From Apostichopus japonicus (Eukaryota > Echinodermata > Holothuroidea > Aspidochirotida > Stichopodidae): a DNA stretch of 64,000 nucleotides. The notes under the pieces were generated by a model. The model searched no databases, had not been told where the DNA came from, and saw only the letters and a list, made by a program, of their open reading frames with translations. The translations under genes were made by a program, and so were the position numbers. The DNA lies in assembly GCF_037975245.1 (NCBI RefSeq), contig NC_092563.1, forward strand, positions 14,684,001-14,748,000, in the 5' to 3' direction. Shown one piece after another: positions 1 through 11,948 of this stretch (the first letter of the stretch is position 1; each line of letters opens with the position of its first letter).

Positions 1-159
1 TGTTGAAGTGTGCTATATTGCACCAAATTGCATCTGAGGCCACCTGGAAATGCAAAAAATTCCAAAGGGGAGGGGGACACCCCCTCCCCTTAGACCCCTC
101 CCCCTGGCTGGCCATCAGTCTTCAGCCCCCCCACTCAAAAGTACCTTCCTACGCCACTG
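1..159. repeat. right end of a hAT-like MITE, cut by the window edge
   Basis: The segment ends in ACGCCACTG, the terminal motif of the MITEs seen complete further on. Its C-rich text (runs of CCCCTCCCC, then TTAGACCCCTCC) resembles the right half of the copy at 59812-60162. The left end lies outside the window, so no target duplication can be checked. Confidence 0.4.
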
Positions 160-2282
160 TTGTCGGTATTGCTGTGGCATAACCAACCAATTACCGACCG
201 AATTGGAAAAAAATAGCCAATTAACTCATGGTCCGTGGGAAAAAGTGGGGGTCAAATTCCCCCTTTGCCCCCCCCCCCCCCGCCGTAATCTCGCCTATGA
301 CGGTGACCAATAACTGAGGCCAGTAAAAAATAACCTAAATGTAGGCTACTGAACATACTGGGAATGGGCACCATTCCGATTTGATAGAGGGGGACTATAT
401 ATAGCTCATCCAAAGTGCAAATTTGTTGGTAAACGAATGTTACCGTGGCTGAAGCTATTGTGAAATTTTCTGCATTTCAGGTCACACCCACATCCTCATT
501 GAGCCTGATTTTGTAAGGCCAGTTTAAATTTGGTTATATTTTGTGGATCAAACTACAGAGTGAAGGATGTTATCATATAATGCTGGGCAATCATTGTGAA
601 CTGAAATGGTTTTGTTTTCTAGGCATTAGCTTTTCCACAGAGGAAAATAATGTGTGTAGGCCTACATTGTTTTCTACAAAGCACATTGATAGCTAAGCAA
701 TATTGCACGTGGATCAACAAGAAGATAATAAAAGTAGAGTAAAGATTTTGTACAACACCTCAGACCAGAGCAACAATTATTGCCCGCAGAGCGGACGTGT
801 ATATATTACTCCTGCACCGGTTAGCTGTTAGAATATGGTACATATCTACACCTGCTAAGAGTGACTTAATTCATAGAAATTTCACCGAACATGTCATTGT
901 TCCGTTTATTATCATTCAACCATATATCATAGAAGTATATAACATTTCTAAAAATGATATTTAACATTGTCTTTTGATGAGAGCAATGGCAGCAGCTGCG
1001 TGTAGCCAGTCCATGTGCATGGTGTGAGGGGAGTGGGGAGGGGGGTGTCAAATTGTTCTCCTCAGGGAAATGGAGTTAAGTTGTACGCTCCGGCAATACT
1101 GCTTTTCAAGAGCGACCGTATAGCTGGATTGATAGGTTCAATCCTCAGTAACAACTTCGAATTTAGAAAGAGGGCAGAAAATTTGGCTGGTGTCCGTTCT
1201 GGGGAGAGGTGAAAGGAAAGGGGTTGTTTCGATTTCCCGCATTTTGGAATAAAGTTGGGGAGATAGGAGAAGGGAACAGGCACGCGCCCCTATGATCCTC
1301 GGTGGTTACGGCCCAGTATATGAAACGATATCAAAGATTTACAAAGAGATAGTATAACATGTGTGTATAGGTATACGCATGTATCTCATACATCACTATA
1401 CATGACATTGTTCCAAAAGGATATGCGTGAAGACGACAAACGTGCGAAACACTGAATAAAAACAAACATTTATATATCAACAAAAAAATTATAATAGGAG
1501 GGTGAAACTTTCAAGAATATCTTCTGGGATAAGGGGAGCAATAGATCACATACGAACAATCTGGAGTAAGAGATCAACTTTTAAATTGGGGTTACCGCAG
1601 TCTAAAGGTGAGCTATATTTTTTTTTCTCTAAAAGGTAAGAGTGTCTGCAACCGAAATATTTTGCAATATCATGATGATATGTGAATTTGTACTGACGAC
1701 AAACCCGAAATATCCCTTGAAGTGAAAGAGCGCCATCTAACTCTGACGTTTCAGGTACACCCATGCAGACACCTCTATGCTCTAGCCAGTGGAATACCGA
1801 GATCAATATATATATATTTTATATATAGCCAACGCCTATTAGTTCCAGTGTTACTCCCTATATCAGTGCCCCAATGTTTTAACTAAGAATATTGAGGCAC
1901 ATTCCCATACACGGCCACCCACTCAACTCATTTGCCCCCCTCCCCCCGTATGTATCGTTTTGGCATGTAAAACAAATAATGATGATACGAACCTAACAAA
2001 CAATTTACATTTATATTTTCTATATGACTTCCGCTCAGCATATATAGGCTACGGCTACCATCAGAATTGTGCTTTTATATATCTTCAACTAGGCTACTCG
2101 TGTAGCAATGAATAAAGTGACTTTACCGTTTAATTTTTTTTTTTTTTGTAATTTACCATTTTGATTTTGGTTGGAAAGGTAAATTTTTAAAACATTATAT
2201 CTCGAATTAGTAGTGTTTAGATGCAATTTACAAGGCCATTTCCGGTATTCTGGGAGACATATTTGTAAAAGATTATCCTATA
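160..2282. other. intergenic, no gene recognised
   Basis: AT-rich sequence with short homopolymer runs (C-run near 275, T-run near 2136) and an (AT)n patch near 1808-1826. The only open frames are under 90 codons, with no recognisable domain and no splice context. Confidence 0.5.
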
Positions 2283-2409
2283 CGCTTCGCGCCAACTGAT
2301 ATTGTCATAATGGTTCCTGTTGGGAAATGATTTAGTCGTGGCCACGACTAAATCTTTCTTAAAAAATGCCCTTGTATATAGGCACATCCAAAGCTCCACT
2401 ATGTAACAT
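2283..2409. repeat. dispersed repeat X, copy 1
   Basis: About 125 bp beginning CGCTTCGCGCCAACTGATA and ending ACTATGTAACATA. It recurs in the same orientation at 9709-9826 with about 90 percent identity by eye. Its first bases resemble the reverse complement of the hairpin motif of the long repeat family (GGTTGGCGCGGAGCG), so it is probably the edge of an inverted relative. Confidence 0.6.
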
Positions 2410-2413
2410 ATAA

Positions 2414-3510
2414 CAGGGGCGTATCCAGGATTTTCTAACCCGGGGGGCGCGAATTACTATTTAAGCGGAGCGCCACCTTCTGTTGGCGCGCAGCATACAA
2501 GAAAATTTCTGGTTTTGATACCCCCCCCCCCCCCCCAGATCACCGGAAATGACACTTCTCGAGGATGAAATGACCAACCAGATGCACACTTTTGCCTGAG
2601 AACCAAGAATTTTTTTTCCATTCATAACCTTTTGAAGATTGTCACCAATCACACATCATGTTGAACTCATCACAACTCAAGTGGATCATTGCTTTTGTAG
2701 GTAAACCCCACTTTTCAAAGGTTTTAAGGCAATTATTTGTTCAGAATTTGAAAATTCACAATTCTCGTGAATAAATTCACTTCAAAACATACCCATAATG
2801 TTGCACAAAATACCAATACCGAAAAACCTTCTTCACCCCCTGACAGACCGGTCAAAATTGCACGAGTAGAGGGAAGTATGATGAAGAATGGTGGTCAGGG
2901 AATTTTCGAAAATTCAGACACAGTTAATATATTGGTGTACAAATATTCAAACCTCATATAACGGCTACTATAAAACTTCGTTGAAGGAAATGAAAAATAT
3001 TATATATTTCCGAAACCGAACACTATACACAAATCTATAGTTTTGAGGCTGTTAATCCCGGAACGCCATTTTCATGCTCACTAATACGATGTGATATCTG
3101 CTGTTCGCTTTAAAAATTCGAATAATTGAAATGAGACTGGAATAAATAACTATTATCTGTTTATTATGCAAAGCTCCACCAGTGGCGTAACGATGAACCC
3201 GGGGGCTCCTGGTCCAACGGGGATCCCCTATCAGGAGGTCCAAGCAAGGGCGTCCGCAAAATTATTTACAAGTAGGTCAAAAAGCTGTAACACACTACTT
3301 GCTACTATCTAAGCGCAGCGCCACCTTCGGTTGGCGCGGAGCGTACGACGATTTTTTTGGCCAAAAAATACTCCTAGATCGTCGGAGAAGACACTTCCCG
3401 TTCAAGTTGCATTTACACATCGGTTGTTTTGAGATCTCATGTATTAGGATTTTGACTTTCAATGATTTCAGTAATGCATTATGGGTCCATATGCAATGAA
3501 CATAACTAGA
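2414..3510. repeat. long dispersed repeat family R, copy 1
   Basis: Starts CAGGGGCGTATCCAGGA and runs colinear with copies at 10379 and 21186: a GC-rich start, the paired motif GCGCCACC...GGTTGGCGC near 2471-2490, then AT-rich text to about 3120. A related segment with the same hairpin motif follows at 3304-3500. Several small open frames here are non-coding shadows. It is probably a non-autonomous DNA transposon or a composite of several; no transposase was seen. Confidence 0.6.
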
Positions 3511-4644
3511 GAACTGTTGATTGGGGGAAATCATTGAAATGTCAAATGCTTAACTTTTTTTTTAATTTTTGATTTTCCAGGGGGAGTGGGCAAGTGCCCC
3601 CCCTCCCCTACTGTATGGAGTATAATGGGGACTACTGTACAAATACAGTAATCAAACCTTAGCATAGGCCTAATTTCGGCTGAAACTTTTTCTCCATGTA
3701 AGCCTAATTTTTACTTACCAGATACAACGAAGGCATCTTTATTCTTACCTTTTATTATTATATTTCTATGAAAGCCCTGACTTCATTTTCAAATGAACGC
3801 AGTTTCAAGTCTGTTGGGTGTTGGTTTATTGTTTTAGAATTTTTCAAAAAATCATATGTCCCGATGTTGTACTCAGTATAACATTGGCTGGAATTGGGTT
3901 TTAAATTATTTACTTCGTTTTCGATTATAATAATAAATAACACAACTAGCTCGATACATACATTAGTACCCAATGAACCTATGATCATGGTGTCCGTATT
4001 CCGTATCACGTGAAAATATGTATATTGTCTTGTTCAGTCTTTGCATGAGTTTTTCTTTCCCAGTAATACGGGCCCTCGATCCCTATCCAAAGAGGTATAC
4101 CCCTTTTCTGTGCATCAGTATAGCGGGCCCACTTTTGGTTGGGGCCACCTGCTCAGCACGGTCCGAGCCCACAGGAGTTACGCTACTTTGCCCCACATTC
4201 TTTTCATTTCGAAAGACGCACAATTTCAAGTTCATTACACACTGAAGGCTTCGATTCTCTATCTGCCTTCAGTTAGGGAAGATCTTGGGATTTTCATCCT
4301 AGATGTCGCTAGATATTGCTAGATATCCATACAGTACAGTGCCCTTAGGATTTCATGGATTTTTCGGGGCCTGATCTTGGGAAATTGCAAAGGCGGAAGC
4401 GGTCACACTCCATGTAGGTCAGTGCACGACCTCTAGCGGTCACTAGTATCGTCCCCGTTTTCGCGTAGTGGCGAACGTGCACTGTTGGCGAAATTGAGTT
4501 AAATATTGTTCTTACCTATTTCGAGGGTGAAGAATCGGTTGAGCCGGGTTACAAGTTTTAAAACTGTCTATTTTTTCGTTTTTTCTGACTCATTTTTGAC
4601 GAATGTCCACTTAAGACCCACTCTCGTTTTTACATACTGACGAA
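3511..4644. other. intergenic, no gene recognised
   Basis: Unique-looking AT-rich sequence with a GC-richer stretch at 4060-4500. Two overlapping open frames (75 and 93 codons, 4018-4322) have no recognisable domain. I see nothing else to annotate. Confidence 0.4.
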
Positions 4645-5134
4645 TATGGCAAGCCATGTGGGACAAACACTGCATAATCCGCGTATTAATTGGAATTTAT
4701 ACGCGTATTAATTCGAATATATACGCGTATATATTATTAGCCAATCATATGGCTTCAATATATCCGCGTATTAATTCGAATATATACACGTATTAATTCG
4801 AATATATACACGTATTAATTCGAATATATACACGTATTAATTCGAATATATACACGTATTAATTCGAATATGATAAACGTATTAAATAAAATACATATGG
4901 GGATTAAATCCAATATATGCACGGATTAATTAGAATATACACGAAAAAACATTTCCGCTCTTGCTGTGTACATATACCAACGATAAATGTTTTGGCGGGC
5001 TCGCGAGATCGCTTCAAAAAGCGAAACTTTACACATGTAGGCTACAACACATGTATATTCGAATTAATACGCGTATATATTCGAATTAATACGCGGATAT
5101 ATTATGCAGTGTTTGTCCCACATGGCTTGCCATA
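4645..5134. mobile_element. TIR element with a 22-bp tandem-repeat core
   Basis: The ends are inverted copies over about 33 bp: TATGGCAAGCCATGTGGGAC on the left and GTCCCACATGGCTTGCCATA on the right. GACGAAT lies on both sides (4639-4645 and 5135-5141), a plausible 7-bp target duplication whose exact edge is ambiguous by one base. The left interior is a tandem array of CGTATTAATTCGAATATATACA-like units, with inverted units near the right end. It has no coding capacity. It is a non-autonomous, foldback-like element of unknown superfamily. Confidence 0.8.
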
Positions 5135-5404
5135 GACGAATACTTTAGTCATCATTACAACCACTCAGTAACACTATTTGCCTAAGGTCCATGCGTTTTT
5201 GCATATCGACGAATATTACCCTTTGGAACAAGCCGAACATAACAACCATGTCATACTGACTTGAGAACCAACTAACTGCCATTTGAAAACACCCAGGATT
5301 ATGGGAAGGTAATATCTTTATTAGTTCACCTCGTCATTTAATTGATTAATACAGTATTCATATACTACGGAAGCGTAGAAGGGACATGGTGATGAAAGAG
5401 AAAC

Positions 5405-6080
5405 AAACTCGTCAAAATGACAAAATTCGGAAAAAGACGTTTTGCCGAGTTTAACAACTCGTCAAAACGACAAAATTATTAAATTTGCCGAGATGCAACA
5501 AGTCGTCAAAATGACAAAATTCTGAAAATTGACGTTTTGCCGAGATACAATAATTCATCAAAATGACAAAAATCTGAAAATTGACGTTTTGCCGAGATAC
5601 AGAAAGTCGTCAAAAAAACAAAATTTTGAAAATTGACGTTTTGCCGAGATACAACAAGTCGTCAAAATGACAAAAATTTGAATCTCAACGTTTTGCCGAG
5701 ATACAACAAGTCGTCAAACTGACAAAAATCTGAAAATTGACGTTTTGCCGAGATACAAAAAGTCGTCAAAATGACAAAATTTTGAAAATTGACGTTTTGC
5801 CGAGATACAAGTCGTCAAAATGACAAAAATTTGAATCTCAACGTTTTGCCGAGATACAGCATGACGTCAAAATGACAAAATATTGAAAATTGACGTTTTG
5901 CTGAGATACAAAAAGTCGTCAAAATGAAAAAAAATCTGAATTTTAACGTTTAGCCGAAATATAACAAGTCGTCAAAATGAAAAAAATCTGAAAATTGACG
6001 TTTTGTTGAGATACGACAACTCGTCAAAATGAGAACAATCTGAAAATTGACGTTTTGCCGAGATACAAATCGTCAAATCG
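5405..6080. repeat. minisatellite, unit about 51 bp
   Basis: About a dozen imperfect tandem copies of a unit containing GTCGTCAAAATGACAAAA, GAAAATTGACGTTTTGCCG and AGATACAACAA. Units are directly adjacent and vary by small indels. No spacers, no coding capacity. Confidence 0.85.
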
Positions 6081-6359
6081 TTACAAATGTAACATCTCCC
6101 TAAAGAAGTACGGTTTCTCTTAGCTGTTGGCGGCTTTGCTCATCACGAGAATTACTCTAGCCTAACTTAAAACTACCTTTTTCTAGCTAAGTAATACCTA
6201 GTTACATAATTGAAGGTCACATACTTTTACATGAAACTTTGGAAGGTACTAGCTTAGTTTATACTTAAGTAGTTACTTTGCTACAAAGGACAAGGAGGGG
6301 GGGGGGGGGGGCGTTTAGAACGAATTACTAGAAAATCTGTATAGCAACCTTTAATACTG

Positions 6360-7420
6360 TCTTGCCAAATGCTTCAATTAATGAAGGATCTTTTACGATT
6401 TATCAGAGAAACATGGCTTATTCATTGGCTGACACAATTTCTTCAAGGATGGCCCAGACAAGTAAGGTTGGATAAAGGGTTATCGGAAATATTGGAAATA
6501 AAGGTTGGTGTGCCTTGAGGTGGGAGGGGGGGGGGGTCCATTATATGCTATATTATTTACTATATATACTGATGAAATTAGGTCAAACTCACACATTTCT
6601 ATAACAAAATATGCCGATGATACTGCTGTATCATGTACAATTCATGGGAGCTCTGTTGAAACTGACCAATGAAATTTTCAGTGTTCTGTAAATGACATAG
6701 TTCCAACATGTGACCGCAAGACTTTATTGCGTAACCCCCCCCCCCCCCCAAAAAAAAATAAGGGAAATTTGTTTTTGAAAATAAACCATAAAACATGAAG
6801 GTCTCATTCTATCAAGGTCGCAACGTATTATTATTAAGTTATTATTGAGGGATCTGATGTGGCTAGAACCTCCAAAACTGAGTACTGGGAGTATACAGTG
6901 ACGACAGTTTGACCTTTTCTTGCAAAGCATTAAGTTATTAAAAAAGTATATTATATAGTATCTAGTGTGGCTTACGTTGTGTCTTTCTTTAACCAAAATG
7001 CTAAGGAAAATGTTTTCAATACTATTATTCTACCCTGGCACATGTGATCTATACAGTGCCTGTCTGGTACCATTTTATATTGCAAAAAAAGAAGCAAAGA
7101 AAAGAAGAATGAAGTTTCTTAAATACACATCATCTATATTAATTTAGAATATACAATATACTTTTAGAAAAAGTAAATGCTGCTGCAAGACCTGAGTTTA
7201 CAAGAATGGCTAATAAGATTTACAGTGATCAGAATAACCCTTAATTTGTATACTGTACTGAAAACTCTCCTGCACAAATCGAGCAGAAATCTAAGAAATC
7301 CACACAAAATACCGAACGTAAGTTTACAGCAACTCATTTATTTACCGTGCTGCTTTATACATTCCATTCGAGCACTTAGAATGTTTGTTATAGTCTGTTT
7401 GTTATATCGTTTTATGTAAT
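6360..7420 (+). pseudogene. decayed non-LTR (LINE) reverse transcriptase
   Basis: From 6414 one frame reads WLIHWLTQFLQ, then a GVP motif followed by a stop where LINE reverse transcriptases have GVPQG. After a frameshift across a G-run, a second frame reads PLYAILFTIYTDEI and then KYADDTAV, the catalytic A-D-D box, before a stop at 6669. Codons 7177-7419 resemble a LINE C-terminus (SIRAL near the end). Stops, frameshifts and G/C homopolymers show it is dead. The clade is not determinable by eye; a CR1/L2/Rex-type element is possible. Confidence 0.65.
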
Positions 7421-7590
7421 AACTTTTGTATTAGCAGATGTATTTTATATGATATCCTATCATCTTGACATTTTCTCCCTTTTTATATTAGTTATTCTTG
7501 GACTGTTTGGTATCCTATCATCTTAAAAAAAAAACTTTTATATGAGTTATTCTTCTTGTTGAGGTGTTATATGACTCCTCTCTATAATTG

Positions 7591-7871
7591 TTATATGTAT
7601 ACTGGAAGGAAATAAAAAGAAGGAACAACATACTACAGTACATCTTGGAAACACTTGAACAATGGCACAATTATTTCCTTCTTTAAATCTGAGGATTCAC
7701 ACGAGGTTGGGTTGGATATTATGAATGTGCCTGTGAGCGTAAGAAATTTTTTATATGTATACTGGAAGGAAATAAAAAGAAGGAACAACATACTATAGTA
7801 CAACTTGGAAACACTTGAACAATGGCACAGTTGTTGGGTTGGTTATTATGAATGTGCCTGTGACCGTAATA
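7591..7871. repeat. 160-bp tandem duplication
   Basis: TTATATGTATACTGGAAGGA occurs at 7591 and again at 7751. Both copies continue through AACACTTGAACAATGGCAC and GAATGTGCCTGTGA. The second copy has a short internal deletion. Non-coding. Confidence 0.8.
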
Positions 7872-8101
7872 AAATTTCACATTCCGTTTAAGGGGATAGT
7901 ATAGTGGAATAGCTTCCCAAAGCGTTTGAAGGATACTTAGAAACTATCGTCAGAGACATTTCACGTAATACACTAACTTGAAATTGAAGAATTGCACACA
8001 ATTTTCCGTAGTCTGTGTGCTTTATAAGAGTTCCGACTTAACAGATTACGCCACTGGAACTATTATTTTTGCAACTGCATGTGTTCACATTTCATCATAT
8101 A

Positions 8102-8560
8102 CCTTGTCTATTTTATACATTATAGAAAATGGTGGGGGTTCTTTAAAATAAATAGGACCAATATATAACCCTTTCAGCAGCCGGCTCTCCTTGCCCTCCC
8201 TACCTCAACATCTCTCTATCCGACACCCTACATTTCACCCAAGAAACACATACTAAAACACTTACATACGCCCATAACCCATACAAATTCCTTGTCTATT
8301 TTATACATTGCAACAAAACGTGGGCAATCTTTTTAAATTAATAAGACCAATATACCACCATTTCAACAGCCGGCTCTCCTTGCCCTATATACCACCTCCC
8401 CTCGTCATATCCGACCCCATCCATGTCACTCAAGAAAAACATACTAAAACACGTATGTTGATACCTGCGTATAACCCATTCCTTGTCTATTTTATACATT
8501 AAAGTAAACCGTGGACATTCTATTTAAAATTAATAAGACCAATGTACCACCCCTTCGATT
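8102..8560. repeat. tandem repeat, period about 190 bp, 2.5 copies
   Basis: CCTTGTCTATTTTATACATT begins copies at 8102, 8290 and 8481. Each continues to AGGACCAAT or AAGACCAAT, and the first two also share CAGCCGGCTCTCCTTGCCCT. The third copy is partial. Non-coding. Confidence 0.8.
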
Positions 8561-9149
8561 ATTTTCTTCTATCGTAAGGTTATTCCACCTAACCCCCCCC
8601 CCCTTCCTCTCCCCATGTGACAGTGAACATTCACGGTGTACCCTATGGCTACTACACACAAAAGTGACGAATACAAGTCTGTGACAGGACGAAACTTCAA
8701 AATTTAGTTCTAGCACAGTGACGAATGTGTGGCGAATGTCTAAAATTAACTGAAAATGACATGACATAACGACGAAATTTTTACACTGAAATTACTACTA
8801 TATGTAAGAAATTTCAGCAACAAACATGAGAACTCAAAGTTCTATTTGTTATATTTAAAATATTGACAACTTTCGGTAAAAAAGATCCTCTTTTAGTTAC
8901 GCTATACTAAAGTCAAAATATGAAAATCTTTAGAGCGCGTTTTCTCAAAACTCACATTTTGAACATTCGTCACTACGCCAGAACGGGGACGATATACCCG
9001 ATCACTTGTTATCGATGAAGTGGTGTGTTGCCGGATTTTGTCAAGGTCTTGGTACTACGAGCGAAGGCCATTAAATAAGTTTCGTAACTCATCGGGAAGC
9101 GATTAGAGGGATGGAGCGTAGGGTTGTGGGCGCGCGTTTTCATGCAGAT
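8561..9149. other. intergenic, no gene recognised
   Basis: Mostly unique AT-rich sequence with a short C-run near 8585. No open frame with a recognisable domain. Confidence 0.4.
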
Positions 9150-9206
9150 GGGAACAATCTCAAGAAGTGATGGGTGCCGCACCCATCACTTCTTGAGATT
9201 GTTCCC
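9150..9206. repeat. perfect palindrome, 28-bp arms with a 1-nt centre
   Basis: The left arm 9150-9177 starts GGGAACAATCTCAAG and is the exact reverse complement of the right arm 9179-9206, which ends CTTGAGATTGTTCCC. Only base 9178 is unpaired. The right arm leads directly into the GTTCCCCGACGA text typical of repeat family R, so it may mark an inversion junction or a hairpin end. Confidence 0.9.
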
Positions 9207-9704
9207 CGACGACTCGGTCGAGTCCGAGACCAGCCGCAGTTGGTTTCATAGCACAATTGTACAATTGTTTAAGGCGTCCATACACACACACGCGTTATGA
9301 TAGACCATAGATGGTATATATACATATATATATATATATCTACATTAGTGAGAGATGAAAATGGAAACGTCAAAAATGGAGTTGTCGGTGTAAGGGGTAG
9401 GGTGAGACGCACCCCCCCCCCCATAATCCTCGATTCGTCACTGGCTACCCTGTGTATATAATAGTAATCAGCGCTTTAATTATGAATGTTCCTCTTCTCT
9501 TCCCGGTGTCTTGGCGTTTATCTTCTACTCCCTCCTTTTCTCCTTTTTCTCTCTTTCTCTCTTTCTTTTTTTCTTTTCCCTTCCTTCCTCTCCTTCCTCC
9601 TCTTTCTTCCCCTCTTTTTCCCTTTTTTCTTCTCTTTTTTTTCTCTCCTCTTTTTCTTACCCGGGGGGTGCGCGCCCCCAACGCCCCCCTGGATACGCGC
9701 CTGT
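9201..9704. repeat. right-end segment of repeat family R
   Basis: Colinear with 22977-23421: GTTCCCCGACGA, then ACAGTTGG-like text, GGAAACGTCAAAAA, a ~170-bp pyrimidine tract, and the terminus CCTGGATACGCGCCTG. That end is the inverted form of the family start CAGGCGCGTATCCAGG. The open frames of 74-111 codons on both strands are artefacts of the pyrimidine tract. Confidence 0.65.
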
Positions 9705-9708
9705 ATAC

Positions 9709-9826
9709 GCTTCGCGCCAACTGATAGTGTCATAATGGTCCCTGTTGGGAAATGGCCCACGACTAAATCTTTCTTTAAAAATGCCCTTGTATATAGGCAC
9801 ATCCAAAGCTCCACTATGTAACATAA
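9709..9826. repeat. dispersed repeat X, copy 2
   Basis: Second copy of the unit at 2283-2409, lacking a short internal stretch around TAGTCGTGGCC. It directly abuts the family R terminus at 9704. Confidence 0.6.
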
Positions 9827-10378
9827 GGCCATCGATTAAGAATTGATAGAATTATCAACTATCAGCGATATCTTGTAAAAATGAAAAATAAAATAAAATA
9901 ATGGCGTCAAATGCGGCCTAGTCCTAACGTTAACGTTTGGCTACAGCTAGTACAGTGCCTTATACAGTTATTGTCAATGAAGTATTGTACATTTAGTACG
10001 GCACTGCCAAATCACGTATACGTGCATTTTGTAACGTAATTCCAATGTGGCAGGGAGGGGGGGGGGTGGGAGGCTAAAGAACAATATTAAAAAAAACAGA
10101 TCGACTACAATTTAAAATAATAGCGGTGGATTGTTTAGTGCAAGAGTATCGTTGGTAATTGAGTGTTTAGTGAATTTTGCGTTGAAATTTTGGTCGTCGC
10201 TGGTACGTATAACACGTACTTCATGAGTTTTACAATGGCACCATATTTTTGGTCGTGTATGTAATCTGCGGTCGTGAGAAACGCCGATTTCGACGTGAAA
10301 CGCGAACTTTGTCAGTAATACCCATATCTTGGTTAAAACTTATTGATGAATGATCAATACCTTGTTTTACGTATATTA
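9827..10378. other. intergenic, no gene recognised
   Basis: AT-rich unique sequence with a G-run near 10055. Nothing coding was seen. Confidence 0.4.
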
Positions 10379-11893
10379 TCAGGCGCGTATCCAGGATTTT
10401 CTAACCCGGGGGGCGCGAATTACTATCTAAGCGGAGCGCCACCATCGGTTGGCGCGGAGCGTACAAGAAAATTTCTGGTTTTGATACCCCCCAGATCACC
10501 GGAAATGGCACTTCTCGGGCTTGAAAACGACCAACCAGGTGAACACTTTTGCCTGAGAACCAAGTATTTCCCAAAAGTTTTTTTTTCCATCCATAACCTT
10601 TTTGGAGATTGTCACCAGTTACACATCATGTTCGACCTGATTGCATGTCCTATGGATCATTGCTTTTGTAGGTGATTCTACGTCACGGCCCACAATATCC
10701 GAAAGCCCCACTTTTGAAGGTTTTAAGCCCATTTTTTGTTGAGAATTTAAAATTCACATTTCTCGTGAATAAAAATCACTTCAAAACATACCCATAATGT
10801 TGCACAAAATTCAATATATGGACAACTAATATAGAAAAACCCCCTTCAACCCCTAATAGACAGGTCAAAATTGCACGAGTAGAGGAAAGTATGATGAAGA
10901 ATGTTGGTGAGGAAATTGTCGAAAATTCCGACAAAGTTAATTTATTGGTGTAGAAATATTGCAACCTCTTATAATGGCTATAATAAAACTTGGTTGAAGG
11001 AAATGAAAAATAGCAAATATTTCCGATATCAGGTATATCGAAACCGAACACTACACACATAGGCGTAGGTCCCGTAGGCCCCCCCCCCCCGCAACCAAAT
11101 TTTTTCCCGTTTTCTTCGGGCACCTACTGAAAGTAAAATAAATAGCAATGAATAGCTTAAAAATGATCTCCTTGGTAATTAAAATAAAGTTGTAAGCTTG
11201 GCCGACATTACTACTGTAAAAGAGAGTTTTGACATAAATGGATCTGTATGGTTTTTCTCCATCTACATAAGACATTTGGTTGTTTACATTAACATCCGGC
11301 GGTATACTGTGCAACTTTGACGGACCGTGCGGTACACGATGCCATGCAATGTAATGGCCGATGCTTGCTTATATGATATTGGCATCGATATGTTGAACGC
11401 GCGCTTCTTGCGCGAAAAATTTTGGCTTTTTTTCGGGCAAGTCGTTACAGCCCCAAATCCAATTGGGCTCCTACGCCTTTGACTACACACATAGACAGTT
11501 TTTGAGGCTGTTCATCGTGGAACATGCATTTCAATGCTCACTGATATGATGTTATATCTGTTATTTGCTTTACAAATTCGAACAGGCGTGTATAGCGAGT
11601 TATTGCCAAGAGAGGGGCGAAGCCTATAGGCAAACTATCTAAGCGAAGCGCCAAGAAAATTTTTGGCCGAAAATGCCTCCCAGATCGCTGAAAATGACAC
11701 GTCCCAGGCCTTGTAAGTTGCATCTAAGCATTGTCTATTTTGAATTTACTAGCAATGTCATAAAGAAAGTTTGCTCGGGGGGGGGGGCGGTCGCCCCTTC
11801 CCGAAATGCGTCATGTTCCCCGATGACTCGGTCGAGTTCAAGACCAGCCACAGTTGGTTCCATATAGCACAATTGAACAATTGTTTAAGGCTT

Positions 11894-11945
<52 letters not shown>
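10379..11945. repeat. long dispersed repeat family R, copy 2, broken by an LTR element
   Basis: Starts CAGGCGCGTATCCAGGA and follows copy 3 (from 21186) through the hairpin motif near 10437-10456, the AT-rich middle and a second hairpin-like segment near 11640. It ends in text matching GTTCCCCGA...CACAGTTGG (11816-11855) and an (AT)n run into which the LTR element at 11946 inserted. Sequence right of that LTR element does not resume the family. Confidence 0.65.

Positions 11946-11948
<3 letters not shown>

Noticed and set aside
5405-6080. Regular repeats suggesting a CRISPR array
   Set aside because: Units are directly adjacent without unique spacers, and the genome is animal. The same holds for 51690-52045.
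9445-9832. Overlapping frames of 74-111 codons on both strands
   Set aside because: They span the pyrimidine tract of repeat family R; the same artefact recurs at 23173-23441.
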